A DNA stretch of 43,150 nt from Balneolaceae bacterium (lineage in GTDB: Bacteria > Bacteroidota > Rhodothermia > Balneolales > Balneolaceae): NCBI GenBank assembly GCA_003561515.1, contig PWWL01000308.1, positions 1 through 43,150 of the forward strand, given 5' to 3'. This document shows, one piece after another, positions 1 to 9,726 of the stretch. The notes beneath the pieces are model-generated. The model did no database searches. It was not told the DNA's origin and worked only from the letters and a program-made list of their open reading frames with translations. The position numbers and the translations under genes are program-made. Every line of letters begins with the position of its first letter. Within the stretch, counting starts at the first letter, position 1.

Positions 1-482
1 GGCCAAAAAGGCTTTCCGTTACCGGCCGCAATTACAATATTTTTGGTTTTGTAGATATGATCAGATCCAAAAACCGTATGATAACTTCTGCCCGGTTCAA
101 TTCTCAGCGCAACATCTTTTATCCTGAGCCTTTGAAGCCCGTTTCTCTCGATTACATTTTCGGCATGCCGGTTGAACAATTCCAGAGAGGGGCGGTCATT
201 AGGCGGAATGTAAAGTCTTTCATCACAAGATTCGCAGACGGCAAAATGTTTTAGGGAAAAAGGTTCGAGGTCGAGGTGATGTACTTTAGGCGAACGCAGA
301 TACTTCATCTCCACATTGTTTGTACATTTTTTCCATTCCCTGAGGGGCTCGTCGTGTGGATCCAAAACCCGCAGATCGCTGCGTCGGGTTACCCGATTTC
401 GAATAAGGGCATTGGAGAGGTAGGTACCGTGTACTCCCCCTCCAATAATGAGCCATTCAAGTACGGAATTTCGTGCGGTCAT
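1..482 (-). CDS. FAD/NAD(P)-binding flavoprotein (monooxygenase / lysine N6-hydroxylase-like), C-terminus beyond window edge
   Basis: Not in ORF track because it is open at the edge. Minus strand from ATG at 480-482 reads MTARNSVLEWLIIGGGVHGTYLSNALIRNRVTRRSDLRVLDPHDEPLREWKKCTNNVEMKYLRSPKVHHLDLEPF..., with an N-terminal GGGxxG dinucleotide-binding motif. Its ATGA overlaps the SOD stop codon. Confidence 0.75.
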   Translation of the reverse strand, partial: MTARNSVLEWLIIGGGVHGTYLSNALIRNRVTRRSDLRVLDPHDEPLREWKKCTNNVEMKYLRSPKVHHLDLEPFSLKHFAVCESCDERLYIPPNDRPSLELFNRHAENVIERNGLQRLRIKDVALRIEPGRSYHTVFGSDHIYKTKNIVIAAGNGKPFW

Positions 483-1249
483 GCAGACTGTTCGTAAATC
501 TCTGACACTTTCTCCCAGTGGATCAGATTCCACCAGTTTTCTACATACTCTCCGCGCAAGTTTTGATACTTCAAGTAGTAAGCGTGTTCCCATACGTCTA
601 CGCCGGTTAGCGGTGTAAGGCCGTCGGTAAGCGGACTATCCTGATTTGGCGTTCGAACTACCTGAAGCCTGCCTGATTCATCAGCAGCCAGCCACGACCA
701 CCCACTACCAAATACCCTGCCGGCTTCAGAAAGCAACTCTTCTTTAAGATTATCCATCGAGCCAAAATCCCGATCAACAGCTTCTTTTAGTGAATCAGTT
801 GGATCACTGCCTCCGGGTATCATCGTATTCCAGAACACCACGTGGTTCAGATGGCCACCGCCATGATTCCGAACAGCTGTTCTTACATCCTCCGGCAAAT
901 CTCTCAATCCGGCAACCAGCTCTGAGAGAGTCATAGACTGCAGCTCTGTATAACCTTCAAGTGCATTGTTTAAATTATTGATGTAACCGTTGTGATGCCG
1001 CCCATGATGAATATTCATGGTTTTTTCATCGATGTACGGTTCAAGAGCATCATCAGCATACGGCAAAGACTGAAGTGAAAATGGATATACCGTATTAAAA
1101 ATATCGTCAAAAGAGAGAAATGAGCCCGCCTGTCGTCTTTCATTCGCGGCACATGCCGTGGTTACAAGAGCGGGTGCAAAAAGAGCTGATGCCGATCCAA
1201 AAGTTAGAAATTTGAGTGCTTTCTTCCGTGAGATTATGCTTTGATTCAT
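479..1249 (-). CDS. Superoxide dismutase (Fe/Mn family) with N-terminal export signal
   Basis: YPFSLQSLPYADDALEPYIDEKTMNIHHGRHHNGYINNLN; HLNHVVFWNTM; DVWEHAYYLKYQNLRGEYVENWWNLIHW. N-terminus SRKKALKFLTFGSASALFAPALVTTACAA is signal-like. Confidence 0.95.
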   Translation of the reverse strand: MNQSIISRKKALKFLTFGSASALFAPALVTTACAANERRQAGSFLSFDDIFNTVYPFSLQSLPYADDALEPYIDEKTMNIHHGRHHNGYINNLNNALEGYTELQSMTLSELVAGLRDLPEDVRTAVRNHGGGHLNHVVFWNTMIPGGSDPTDSLKEAVDRDFGSMDNLKEELLSEAGRVFGSGWSWLAADESGRLQVVRTPNQDSPLTDGLTPLTGVDVWEHAYYLKYQNLRGEYVENWWNLIHWEKVSEIYEQSA

Positions 1250-1289
1250 GAGTTTAGATTTGGTTTGAGGGTTTTAAAGTTTTTTTGGT

Positions 1290-2333
1290 TCAGGATGATG
1301 AAAATCGTGCCTGTATCATCTTTCTATTAATGGCAGCTGCCACAACGTTTCCGGAGTATGCTGCATGAATAACCTGCCCGTTAGACCGGCTGCTTATATC
1401 CCCTATTGCGTACACACTTACCACACTACTTTCATAGCTTTCATTAACTTCAAACGAGCCATTGTCTCTCATTTCACATCCCAGAGATTCTGCAAGTTTG
1501 CTGTTTGCGCGAACGATGCCCGGTGCATAGCAGGCCTCAAAAATTTCGTAATTATCCTGCCCGGCGAGGCGAATATAAATCTCATCATTTGTTTTTGAGA
1601 TCTGTTCGACTTTTTCTTCTCTGATTACCAAACCAAAACCACGCAACATATCTACAGTCTCTTTCGGCAGGTGAAGTGGCTCTCCCCGGCTAAAATATGT
1701 GACGTTATCCGTCCAGTTCGTAATGTTTCCAGCAAAACCAAGTAAGCGCGCTCCTTCGCCTATTACAACTGTTTTTTTACCACGATTTTCCCACCCATGG
1801 CAATATGGGCAGTGATACACACCCCTGCCCCAAAGTTCTTTCAACCCATCTATTTCCTGCAGGTTATCAGTCACACCGCTGGCAAAAACGATGTGTTTAG
1901 CATTATAAACACTTCCATCGGCATGCTGAACCTCAAAAATGTCATCTTCTTGCGATATTGCCTCTACCCTGCCGTTTACCATACTGAGGTATTCTTTGTA
2001 CTGCTGCAACTGGCTTTTAGCTTCATTCCGAATGGCGCCCGGGTTTTGTCCATCACGGCTGAAGAGATTGTTTGCACTTGGTGATGTGCGATTCCGCGCC
2101 AGACCTTCATCTATCACCAAAACTGATCTGAGACAGCGTCCCAGTCCCATAGCAGCAGATAACCCGGCAAAACTTCCGCCAATGATCAGCACATCGTAAA
2201 CCTGGCCGGTTGATGCATTCCGGTTAAACGCTTCATACATCTCAGAGGCGCTAAAATGCTCCCCCGAGAAGGGCATTTGAAAAAGTGCGCCCATACCAAG
2301 AGCTGAAGTTTTAAGAAATGATTTACGGTTCAT
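1290..2333 (-). CDS. NAD(P)/FAD-dependent oxidoreductase, thioredoxin-reductase-like, with N-terminal signal-like extension
   Basis: VYDVLIIGGSFAGLSAAMGLGR, CPYCHGWE, YAIGDISSRSNGQVIHAAYSGNVVAAAI; N-terminus MNRKSFLKTSALGMGALFQMPF. Confidence 0.85.
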   Translation of the reverse strand: MNRKSFLKTSALGMGALFQMPFSGEHFSASEMYEAFNRNASTGQVYDVLIIGGSFAGLSAAMGLGRCLRSVLVIDEGLARNRTSPSANNLFSRDGQNPGAIRNEAKSQLQQYKEYLSMVNGRVEAISQEDDIFEVQHADGSVYNAKHIVFASGVTDNLQEIDGLKELWGRGVYHCPYCHGWENRGKKTVVIGEGARLLGFAGNITNWTDNVTYFSRGEPLHLPKETVDMLRGFGLVIREEKVEQISKTNDEIYIRLAGQDNYEIFEACYAPGIVRANSKLAESLGCEMRDNGSFEVNESYESSVVSVYAIGDISSRSNGQVIHAAYSGNVVAAAINRKMIQARFSSS

Positions 2334-2369
2334 ATTTTTTAGTTTCTTAGTTAATCGTTGAGCTTTGAG

Positions 2370-4631
2370 TTATAATTGTTGCAAGTATGTAACCTTAAAA
2401 ATAGCCTGTTGCTGGCCGGGTGGCCTCAAATCCAGATCATCCCCGAATGGATGCACATCGTTAAAGACCAGGTAGAAATATGAGAGCGGCGAAAATTCCC
2501 ATGAAAATCTCATGTTAACTAAATTCAGCTTCTGTTCTGTATTATGCTGAAGGGAACCGGCAAACTGAAGCCGGGGATTGAGTGCAATTCGGAAGCTTGT
2601 GGTTATCAAGTCGAGATTTCTGTCGGCTGACTCTACACCCAAATCTCGGAACTGATTACGAGTGTAGTTGCTGTATATAGCTATGTTTGGAATGGGCCTG
2701 AACCCTGTGCCAAGTCTAAGCATGGTGTACTGGCCATCATAAAAGCCACCATGAATTGCCTGTGCAGTGAAATATGCGCGAGCGCTCGTATCGGTATTGA
2801 ACGTAATTTCATGTTGTTGATATTGGTAATTTCCAGCAGCGACAGAAATCCCAGCCGGACTAAAAGCGTTCTGAAGGTTTTGCCATTCTATCATCCAGCT
2901 GTACTGAAATTGTGCACCACTGTTAAAATCAACCACAAGTGGCCTTACTGCAACAAACCCTTGTTCAAAGCTTAAATCGGAGTACTTATGATAAAAGTAG
3001 GTTAAGATACTGGGGGAAAATGCGCGTACAGAGCTCGGCCGCCATTCGGGGCGCCAATTGAAAGTAACGGCAGGGCTTGTCATAATGATGTCTCTTCGGC
3101 TTACAAAACCGGTACGTGGCAAATAATTGGAACTTACAACAGCCTGCAGCAAACCGATGTATATAAAATTGTCGAGATAGGATATCCAGAAATCCCCGGC
3201 ATGTCCCCAACTATTCTCCAGTTCATCATATGATCCTCCCAGATTGGCCGCAAAGGTTATGTTTGAAGGGAATCGCATAAACGTATCAATATTCCCGGTA
3301 ACGTTATTTTGGGATGAAAAACCATCACCTGCTTCATCGTGCCGTGCAGTTGCCATGAATCCAACCCGTTTATTGTTCCCAATATTTTCTATGTAGCGGG
3401 CAACACCAAACCATGCCGGGGAAAACTCATCAAACCCGCGCTGGCGCATAACCAAAGCCCCTATGCTTCGTTCTGTATTTTGCTCGGTAAACCGAAACCC
3501 TGCATCTATAGGTACCTGTTCACCGCCGGGTGTAAGGCCGATACGCCGGCTAAAAAACGGTTTTAACCAGTTCACTCTTCCCAGATCAAACAGGTTGGCG
3601 TTTTCGAGAAAAAACTGTCGCCTTTCTGGAAATACAACCGGAAAGCGGGAAAGATTCACCACCTGCTGATCTGCCTCTGCCTGAGCAAAATCGGTGTTGA
3701 AAGTAACATCCAGAACACTATTTCTGCTCGGAGCCCACTTAATTTCACCCCCTATTTTAGGCTCCGGACTAAAATTATTTTCATTATACGTTCGGTCTGA
3801 TTGAAGTAAAACATATGGCTGAACTCTCAAATTCATAGAAGGTGGTGGCACTTCAATTCCAGTTAACTTCCCCGCATATGACATTCGATACGCTGTGTAT
3901 GCCCGCGGCCAGGGTGCCCAAGCCGATTCTTCGTTACTCCGCCTGTGACGTCTAATGAAATTAACCCCCCATGTATCGCCGGTTTCACTATATCGAAGTG
4001 AACTCCACGGAATGGCCATTTCAACAGTCCAGCCATCTTCAAGAATTTCAGTCTCTACATGCCATACAACTTCGAAATCCCTATTAAAAATAGCATCATC
4101 AAAAACCTGCAAGTCTCTCTGATTTCCGTAAGGAGTTACCTGAAAACTGATAGCATCACGCTCGTTGTTATAAGTATCGAACACAACCCCAAACAGGTCA
4201 TTCTGGAAATACCCAAAATCCCGGTTTAGGCCAGTTACCCGCGGCCTATTACCAGGTTCATCGTACATTCTGGCACCTATGTAGATATATTGATTATCAA
4301 ACAAAACCCGCACTTCTGTTTGGAATCGGGCCGGTTCACCCTGTTCCGGTTCCACTTGCCTGAAGCCGCTGATGACCGGGGCTTTTTGCCAGGCCTCCTC
4401 ATCCATACGGCCATCAATGGTAATTGCAGCGTCTGTTTTCACAGCTTGAATCACCGGAACTGATCTTTCTTCATTTTGAGCTTGTGATTCAAGAGGCATT
4501 TCAACAATCTGAAACTTCACCATGTTATCTACTGCAAATGATGGGGACATAGCAAAAAAATAGAAAGCAACAAAGGCACCTATTTCCACAACGATGATTT
4601 TTTTGCAGTATGTTTTATTGATTCTATTCAC
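2370..4631 (-). CDS. DUF5916 domain-containing protein (CBM9-like N-terminal domain plus predicted outer-membrane beta-barrel)
   Basis: N-terminal ITIDGRMDEEAWQKAPVISGFRQVEPEQGEPA; VVFPERRQFFLENANLFDLG; beta-rich C-terminus. GTG start overlaps the stop of the upstream permease (GTGA). Confidence 0.85.
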   Translation of the reverse strand: MNRINKTYCKKIIVVEIGAFVAFYFFAMSPSFAVDNMVKFQIVEMPLESQAQNEERSVPVIQAVKTDAAITIDGRMDEEAWQKAPVISGFRQVEPEQGEPARFQTEVRVLFDNQYIYIGARMYDEPGNRPRVTGLNRDFGYFQNDLFGVVFDTYNNERDAISFQVTPYGNQRDLQVFDDAIFNRDFEVVWHVETEILEDGWTVEMAIPWSSLRYSETGDTWGVNFIRRHRRSNEESAWAPWPRAYTAYRMSYAGKLTGIEVPPPSMNLRVQPYVLLQSDRTYNENNFSPEPKIGGEIKWAPSRNSVLDVTFNTDFAQAEADQQVVNLSRFPVVFPERRQFFLENANLFDLGRVNWLKPFFSRRIGLTPGGEQVPIDAGFRFTEQNTERSIGALVMRQRGFDEFSPAWFGVARYIENIGNNKRVGFMATARHDEAGDGFSSQNNVTGNIDTFMRFPSNITFAANLGGSYDELENSWGHAGDFWISYLDNFIYIGLLQAVVSSNYLPRTGFVSRRDIIMTSPAVTFNWRPEWRPSSVRAFSPSILTYFYHKYSDLSFEQGFVAVRPLVVDFNSGAQFQYSWMIEWQNLQNAFSPAGISVAAGNYQYQQHEITFNTDTSARAYFTAQAIHGGFYDGQYTMLRLGTGFRPIPNIAIYSNYTRNQFRDLGVESADRNLDLITTSFRIALNPRLQFAGSLQHNTEQKLNLVNMRFSWEFSPLSYFYLVFNDVHPFGDDLDLRPPGQQQAIFKVTYLQQL

Positions 4632-5932
4632 AAATTTGGGGCCGGTATATCAGCAAGCTCATCCGATGTAAAAAACTCCAGCCTTTGAAACCGCGGCAGA
4701 AAAAACTCCTGCCATTCCTGCTGGAAGGACCGCATTTCATTTTCGAGATTACGCAACCGCTCCGTGTCGGTACCCGCTTTGCGCTCAAGCCAGGCCTGGA
4801 GAGTCATCGGTGGTGAGAGTGCCCGCAAGCGTGAAGCAAGCTGAGCCTGCCTTTCTCTTGGCTCTTCGAACTGTCTTTCTGCTTCGCGTTCGCGCTCTTC
4901 TGTGGCTTGGGCCCACACAAACCGTCTGATCCACGTGTTATAAAATTGAGGCGTATCCCCTTCTACAAATTCCTCGGGATGATCAACAACCCACATATCA
5001 AAAATGGCATCACCTTCTGCCTGAACGGCCTGTTGAATGGTGCGCTTTTCCGTTATCCAAAGAGCACGAGAGGGTACGGGATGCAGAGAAGTTACGACGA
5101 GCGAAATAACGGAGGGAATGATCAGCAGAAAAAATACCCAAAGGCCTGCAAGCCCAACCGCGTTCACCGCAGAAGTTGTTTGGAATAGGTTAAACAGTAC
5201 ACACAGTGCAAACCAGAACGCTGCGTAGAGTGAGATAGCGGCTATTAATTGCAGTCCCTGTATATTAAAAAGATCAATGCCAAACAGAACCGACCAGACG
5301 AGTAACGATAGGATGATAATCCCGAAAACCAGTAAAAATCGGAAGATCATTTTTTGGACTAAAATGCTCCTAATAGATACAGGTTGGGATTGGAGCAGGG
5401 AGTAGGTTCCTTTCTCCCTTTCTGATGAAATCACGTTATATCCTATCACTATAATGAAAAGCGGCACGAGCCATACAAGCACAAATGCAAAATCGAAGGA
5501 CCCGGAAACCTGCATGAACGGATTTTCGAGTGCATTATCTCTCAGCGGTTCCATTCCCGTAAGGGTTACCTTGCCGTAATAAGGCAGGATGTCAAGCTGG
5601 CCGGCCGCCAACGGTGCTAGCGGCTTTGGCTGAAGAAAGATATGCCTTCCCGCCTGGTTGAATTGGCCTAAAACCAAAGGGTTGGCCGGATTTTGAAACC
5701 AAGCTTCAACCTCGGCATCACCCCGCTCAATAGCTTCAAGCTGTGTGCGCATGTTATCATAGAAAGCATTTTCTTCTGCAATGATGCCGGCAATGGTTTC
5801 TTTTTGCTGATTTATTCGTTCACTGCCAAGGAAGAGGCTAAAACCGATAAGCAACGGCAAAACAGTGGCCGTTCCCCAAAATGCACCCGATTTGCGAATA
5901 TGAAGCCATTCAAAAGTGAAAATGTGAGCCAT
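4628..5932 (-). CDS. ABC-2 type transporter permease with large extracytoplasmic insert
   Basis: ORF-track start at 5995 trimmed to MAHIFTFEWLHIRKSG (ATG 5930-5932), giving an ATGA overlap with the upstream gene; NVISSEREKGTYSLLQSQPVSIRSILVQKM. Confidence 0.85.
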   Translation of the reverse strand: MAHIFTFEWLHIRKSGAFWGTATVLPLLIGFSLFLGSERINQQKETIAGIIAEENAFYDNMRTQLEAIERGDAEVEAWFQNPANPLVLGQFNQAGRHIFLQPKPLAPLAAGQLDILPYYGKVTLTGMEPLRDNALENPFMQVSGSFDFAFVLVWLVPLFIIVIGYNVISSEREKGTYSLLQSQPVSIRSILVQKMIFRFLLVFGIIILSLLVWSVLFGIDLFNIQGLQLIAAISLYAAFWFALCVLFNLFQTTSAVNAVGLAGLWVFFLLIIPSVISLVVTSLHPVPSRALWITEKRTIQQAVQAEGDAIFDMWVVDHPEEFVEGDTPQFYNTWIRRFVWAQATEEREREAERQFEEPRERQAQLASRLRALSPPMTLQAWLERKAGTDTERLRNLENEMRSFQQEWQEFFLPRFQRLEFFTSDELADIPAPNL

Positions 5933-7353
5933 CACTGCACCTCCTCGTTTTTGCGAGCTGCAACACCGAGAATCAGAATGGATGCTACAAACCATAGAAG
6001 AGAAATAAACAGTGGCATCAATTGAGAGGAGTTTATAAAAACAGATGCGGGCCTTTCGTATGTGAACGCAATGTTTTGGGCAAAAAAGTCTGCCCCTGCT
6101 GTGTAGCCTGCAGCACGGTCGCCAACTGCATTAATCTTTAAATCCATATTTAATTCGCGTACAAGCTCAATTCGGTACGCCTCGGCTTCTGCTGAAAAGT
6201 GGTTGAAGGCGTGCATGTCTGTCCCGGCAACAGCCATCGAAGACATTCGGGCTGCAATGGTTGGCGACAGGAATGAACTTATTGAAAAGAGCCGGTTCTG
6301 AGCTCGGTGAATCTCATCAATTTTTGCAAAATGATGGTCATATATTTTCTTTTCAAACTCTTCGCCTTCCTGCAACATCATCCCTCTGAAGTTGAACGGC
6401 AGATCGGCTACATCATCAACTCCGTGCGCTGCAAGAACTGAATCGCGAAATGCCACACTGTGCTCACTGTATGGATTATGCCCATCTATCCCTTCTAAAA
6501 GGTCGGTTCTCACAGCCTGGTAAAATTCTGACGTATTGGGAACAGGATGCACCCCTGATGCAACGTTGGTTATCAGCCTGGGCACAAGAAGTGTGCTCAG
6601 TATCCATAGGGATAGCAACACAACCATGGATGAACCCGAACTTTTTGCCAGAGCCGATATTGTAATGGTGATGTGCGCAATCACTCCAAAGTATAGCAGC
6701 CACACGATTCCCATCAGCAGAAATCCGGCTAAACTTTCACCAAAAGCACCTGTGATGATCAAAAAAATTAATCCTATCAACAAAAAAGGAATATAAATAA
6801 GCAGGATTACTGCCCATAACCCCAGCGTTTTTCCCGCGATGAGCTGGCTGCTGCTCACCCCCTGACTTTTCAGAAAACGGTACATGCCGGATTCCTTTTC
6901 GGCGGTAATGGAGCGGTAGCCTGCAAGAATGATAAAAAGAGGAAAGAGATAGGCAAAGATAAACGCCGGGGTAAGCTCTGCAAAGCGCCGTGAACTGTCT
7001 TTATCTTCAGCCAAACTAAAAGCAGCAAAATTTTGCCTGTGCCCTTCCAGGAAAATTGAAACTCCTGTATAACGGTCAACACCCGGCTCAAAAACGGATA
7101 GAACCGTTACCGGTTTGAAGGCGAATGTACCGTAATGAGCTGCAGAATGGGGGTTTTTATCTCCCTGATTTTCCCACTGTATGCGTGCCAGCTCTTCAGC
7201 CTGTTGATGCTGCTCTGCCATTTCACTGTAATAGCTGATGCCAGTAATTATCGATACGCCGAGCAAGAATAGTATCAGCAAGCCAAGCGACGCTACCACT
7301 TTATCCCGCACAAGTTGCGTGAGTTGATTATTGGCGATGGAATAGATGTTCAT
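5932..7353 (-). CDS. ABC-2 type transporter permease (DUF3526-like)
   Basis: MNIYSIANNQLTQLVRDKVVASLGLL..., RSITAEKESGMYRFLKSQGVSSSQLIAGKTLG, multiple TM segments. Confidence 0.85.
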   Translation of the reverse strand: MNIYSIANNQLTQLVRDKVVASLGLLILFLLGVSIITGISYYSEMAEQHQQAEELARIQWENQGDKNPHSAAHYGTFAFKPVTVLSVFEPGVDRYTGVSIFLEGHRQNFAAFSLAEDKDSSRRFAELTPAFIFAYLFPLFIILAGYRSITAEKESGMYRFLKSQGVSSSQLIAGKTLGLWAVILLIYIPFLLIGLIFLIITGAFGESLAGFLLMGIVWLLYFGVIAHITITISALAKSSGSSMVVLLSLWILSTLLVPRLITNVASGVHPVPNTSEFYQAVRTDLLEGIDGHNPYSEHSVAFRDSVLAAHGVDDVADLPFNFRGMMLQEGEEFEKKIYDHHFAKIDEIHRAQNRLFSISSFLSPTIAARMSSMAVAGTDMHAFNHFSAEAEAYRIELVRELNMDLKINAVGDRAAGYTAGADFFAQNIAFTYERPASVFINSSQLMPLFISLLWFVASILILGVAARKNEEVQ

Positions 7354-7355
7354 GA

Positions 7356-8057
7356 TCAGGCCCTCATGTGGTTTAGATAAATCTTCTCAAGGTCGCTGTG
7401 TGTTACGTCTGCAGCATCGAGCTCTTCAACCAGGGATCCCTTGTTCATTATGCCGATCTTTGTGCCGGTTTCTTTGGCGCGGAAAAGGTCGTGGGTTGCC
7501 ATCAAAACTGCTGATCCTCGCTCTTTCATGTTCGTAAGAAGCGTGGCAAAGTCGCTGCTTGCCGCCGGATCAAGGCCGCTGGTGGGTTCGTCAAGCAGTA
7601 ATACTTCTGAACTACGGGCTATGGCAAGAGCAATTCCCACTTTTTGCCTCATCCCTTTTGAATATCCACCCACGCGTTTATGGGCAGCTTCCTCCTGTAA
7701 GCCGGCTTCCATTAAGTATGAAACCGCATCGCTGTCGGATAGTTTTATCCCGGATAGCCCGCAAAAGAACCGTAAATTCTCTACTCCCGATAAAGATGGA
7801 TAAAGGGCTAAGTTCTCAGGAATGTAGGTGAGCTTTTCCTTCGTTTTCAGCGGCTCATCTGCTGCATTTAGCCCGCCTATTTTGGCTGTCCCGTTTTCAG
7901 GTTGCACCAGATTTAGCAACAAATTGATGGTTGTTGTTTTTCCGGCACCGTTTGCACCGAGAAGGCAGTATATCTCACCTTTCGCTACGTTCAGTTTCAG
8001 ATCTTTCACAGCTACCGTGCTGCCGAAGCTTTTGGTCAGGTCGTTGATTTCAATCAT
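7356..8057 (-). CDS. ABC transporter ATP-binding protein
   Basis: Walker A GANGAGKTT, signature YSKGMRQKVGIA, Walker B LLLDEPTSGLD. Confidence 0.95.
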   Translation of the reverse strand: MIEINDLTKSFGSTVAVKDLKLNVAKGEIYCLLGANGAGKTTTINLLLNLVQPENGTAKIGGLNAADEPLKTKEKLTYIPENLALYPSLSGVENLRFFCGLSGIKLSDSDAVSYLMEAGLQEEAAHKRVGGYSKGMRQKVGIALAIARSSEVLLLDEPTSGLDPAASSDFATLLTNMKERGSAVLMATHDLFRAKETGTKIGIMNKGSLVEELDAADVTHSDLEKIYLNHMRA

Positions 8058-8163
8058 ACATCACCAGTAATTTGAAAGTTACAGAATGGACGGTTAGGTT
8101 GCGTAAGGAACGCGCAGGCTCTCAACCGTGCGCGCACTCGTGTGACTAAATGGACGGTGAAAA

Positions 8164-8192
8164 TGCCTGCCCGGGTATCAGCCGGACAGGCA
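8164..8192 (-). terminator. Hairpin downstream of cobW-like gene, possible intrinsic terminator
   Basis: TGCCTGCCCGG-GTATCAG-CCGGACAGGCA: 11-bp stem with one mismatch, followed on the minus strand by TTTTC. Confidence 0.5.
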
Positions 8193-8218
8193 CCATGTGT
8201 GACTAAACAGTCCGGATT

Positions 8219-9268
8219 TTAACCGGACGGTACGTATGATTCTTCTGCACTTGTCAGAAGCTCTTTGATCTCTTCACGATTCAGATTCTGACCAATGAAG
8301 ACAATCTCCGTATGAGCATTTGCCGGGTCGGCGAACCTGCCAATCTGCTGAAACTGCAAAAATTTACCAGCCTGGCTCCAGAGAAATGCGGCATCCGAAC
8401 CTTCGATAGCAATCAAGCCTTTTGATCTGAGAATATTGTCAGCCAGTCCGCCATTCAGCCTGTCGATAAGCCTTTGTTCATTAAACCTGGCTTTCGTGCT
8501 GTAAACGAAGGTTTCAATTCCATACTCATCTGATTCGGACGAGAGCTCTTTTTCCAGCTCCGCTACCCATAGAGATGACTGTTCAGCCGTTTCTATATCA
8601 AAGATGCCTACATCGATGATTTCATACGGATCAACTTTCCCGAACTCAGCCACGATAATTTTGGCATGGGGGTTCATCGTCATAAACAGTTCGCGAAGCG
8701 TTGTGAGCTGTTCTGCGGTGGCGGCATCTTTTTTATTCAGAATCAAAATATTGGCACCTTCAACCTGTTCGGCCAGCAGCTGCCCGTAGCCGCGCCCGAA
8801 TTGGTCGCCTGGCACCGTGCTGTTTCGCTGGTACATATCCAGAAACTGAGCACTGTCGATCATGGTAATGATCGCATCCACAAAGACCCGATGTTGAATG
8901 TTTGGAATCCCGGGTTCTAACGCCAATAGCTCGGGCTGTACGTAAAAAGCCTGGGCTATCGGTATGGGCTCTCCAATACCGGTCGATTCTATCACAATGT
9001 GATCAAGATCATGATTTTGAAGCAAGTCATAGACACCTTCTATAAGATCACCCCGAAGCGTGCAGCAGATGCATCCGTTCGAGAGCTCTATCATCTCTTC
9101 AGTGGTGTGCTTAACAAGCCTTGAATCGACATTAACTTCTCCGAATTCATTTACGATGACAGCTATCTTGCGATTATGGTGATACTCGAGAATGTGATTT
9201 AAAAGGGTGGTTTTACCGGATCCCAGAAAACCACATAAAATGGTTACAGGTATTTTTCTCTTTTCCAT
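8219..9268 (-). CDS. CobW/COG0523 family GTPase (putative zinc metallochaperone)
   Basis: Walker A GFLGSGKTT, metal-binding NGCICCTLRGDL, NKKD. Confidence 0.93.
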   Translation of the reverse strand: MEKRKIPVTILCGFLGSGKTTLLNHILEYHHNRKIAVIVNEFGEVNVDSRLVKHTTEEMIELSNGCICCTLRGDLIEGVYDLLQNHDLDHIVIESTGIGEPIPIAQAFYVQPELLALEPGIPNIQHRVFVDAIITMIDSAQFLDMYQRNSTVPGDQFGRGYGQLLAEQVEGANILILNKKDAATAEQLTTLRELFMTMNPHAKIIVAEFGKVDPYEIIDVGIFDIETAEQSSLWVAELEKELSSESDEYGIETFVYSTKARFNEQRLIDRLNGGLADNILRSKGLIAIEGSDAAFLWSQAGKFLQFQQIGRFADPANAHTEIVFIGQNLNREEIKELLTSAEESYVPSG

Positions 9269-9367
9269 GGAATTGAATGATTCCTCTTAGGTGAAAAGGA
9301 ATTGATTAAACGTGTTAGTTCTTCAGCACCTGAAATAAGGGTGTAGATGCTGAGTGTGAGATGTGCG

Positions 9368-9643
9368 TTACACGTTAATTGAAGGAGGGGCTCTCAGAGA
9401 AAAACCTGCAGGCACCGTTTTACGGGCATCTGAATAAGCAGGTATTGCAATATCGGCTGCTGTCGCAGGGATGTAGTGCAAGTGTGAATTAAATTGGCCA
9501 TCGGTAGCCTGCGCTGTCAGTACACAATGGATACATTCTTCTTCGTCCGACAGGTCATCATCTCCGGAATGATGATGATGGTATACTTGGTCACCGTGGT
9601 CTAGCAGCAGTTCCGCAACATGCTGATATGAATGCAGCGACAT
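9368..9643 (-). CDS. Small His/Asp/Cys-containing membrane-associated protein (N-terminus probably longer than called)
   Basis: VYHHHHSGDDDLSDEEECIHCVL. In-frame upstream codons encode KKLLSISPLRVAAILFAVSGLLF with no ATG/GTG/TTG start. Confidence 0.55.
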   Translation of the reverse strand: MSLHSYQHVAELLLDHGDQVYHHHHSGDDDLSDEEECIHCVLTAQATDGQFNSHLHYIPATAADIAIPAYSDARKTVPAGFSLRAPPSINV

Positions 9644-9726
9644 AAACAGTAGTCCGGATACTGCAAAAAGAATGGCAGCAACTCTGAGGGGCGATATGGA
9701 AAGAAGCTTTTTCAGAGAGATTGTGT

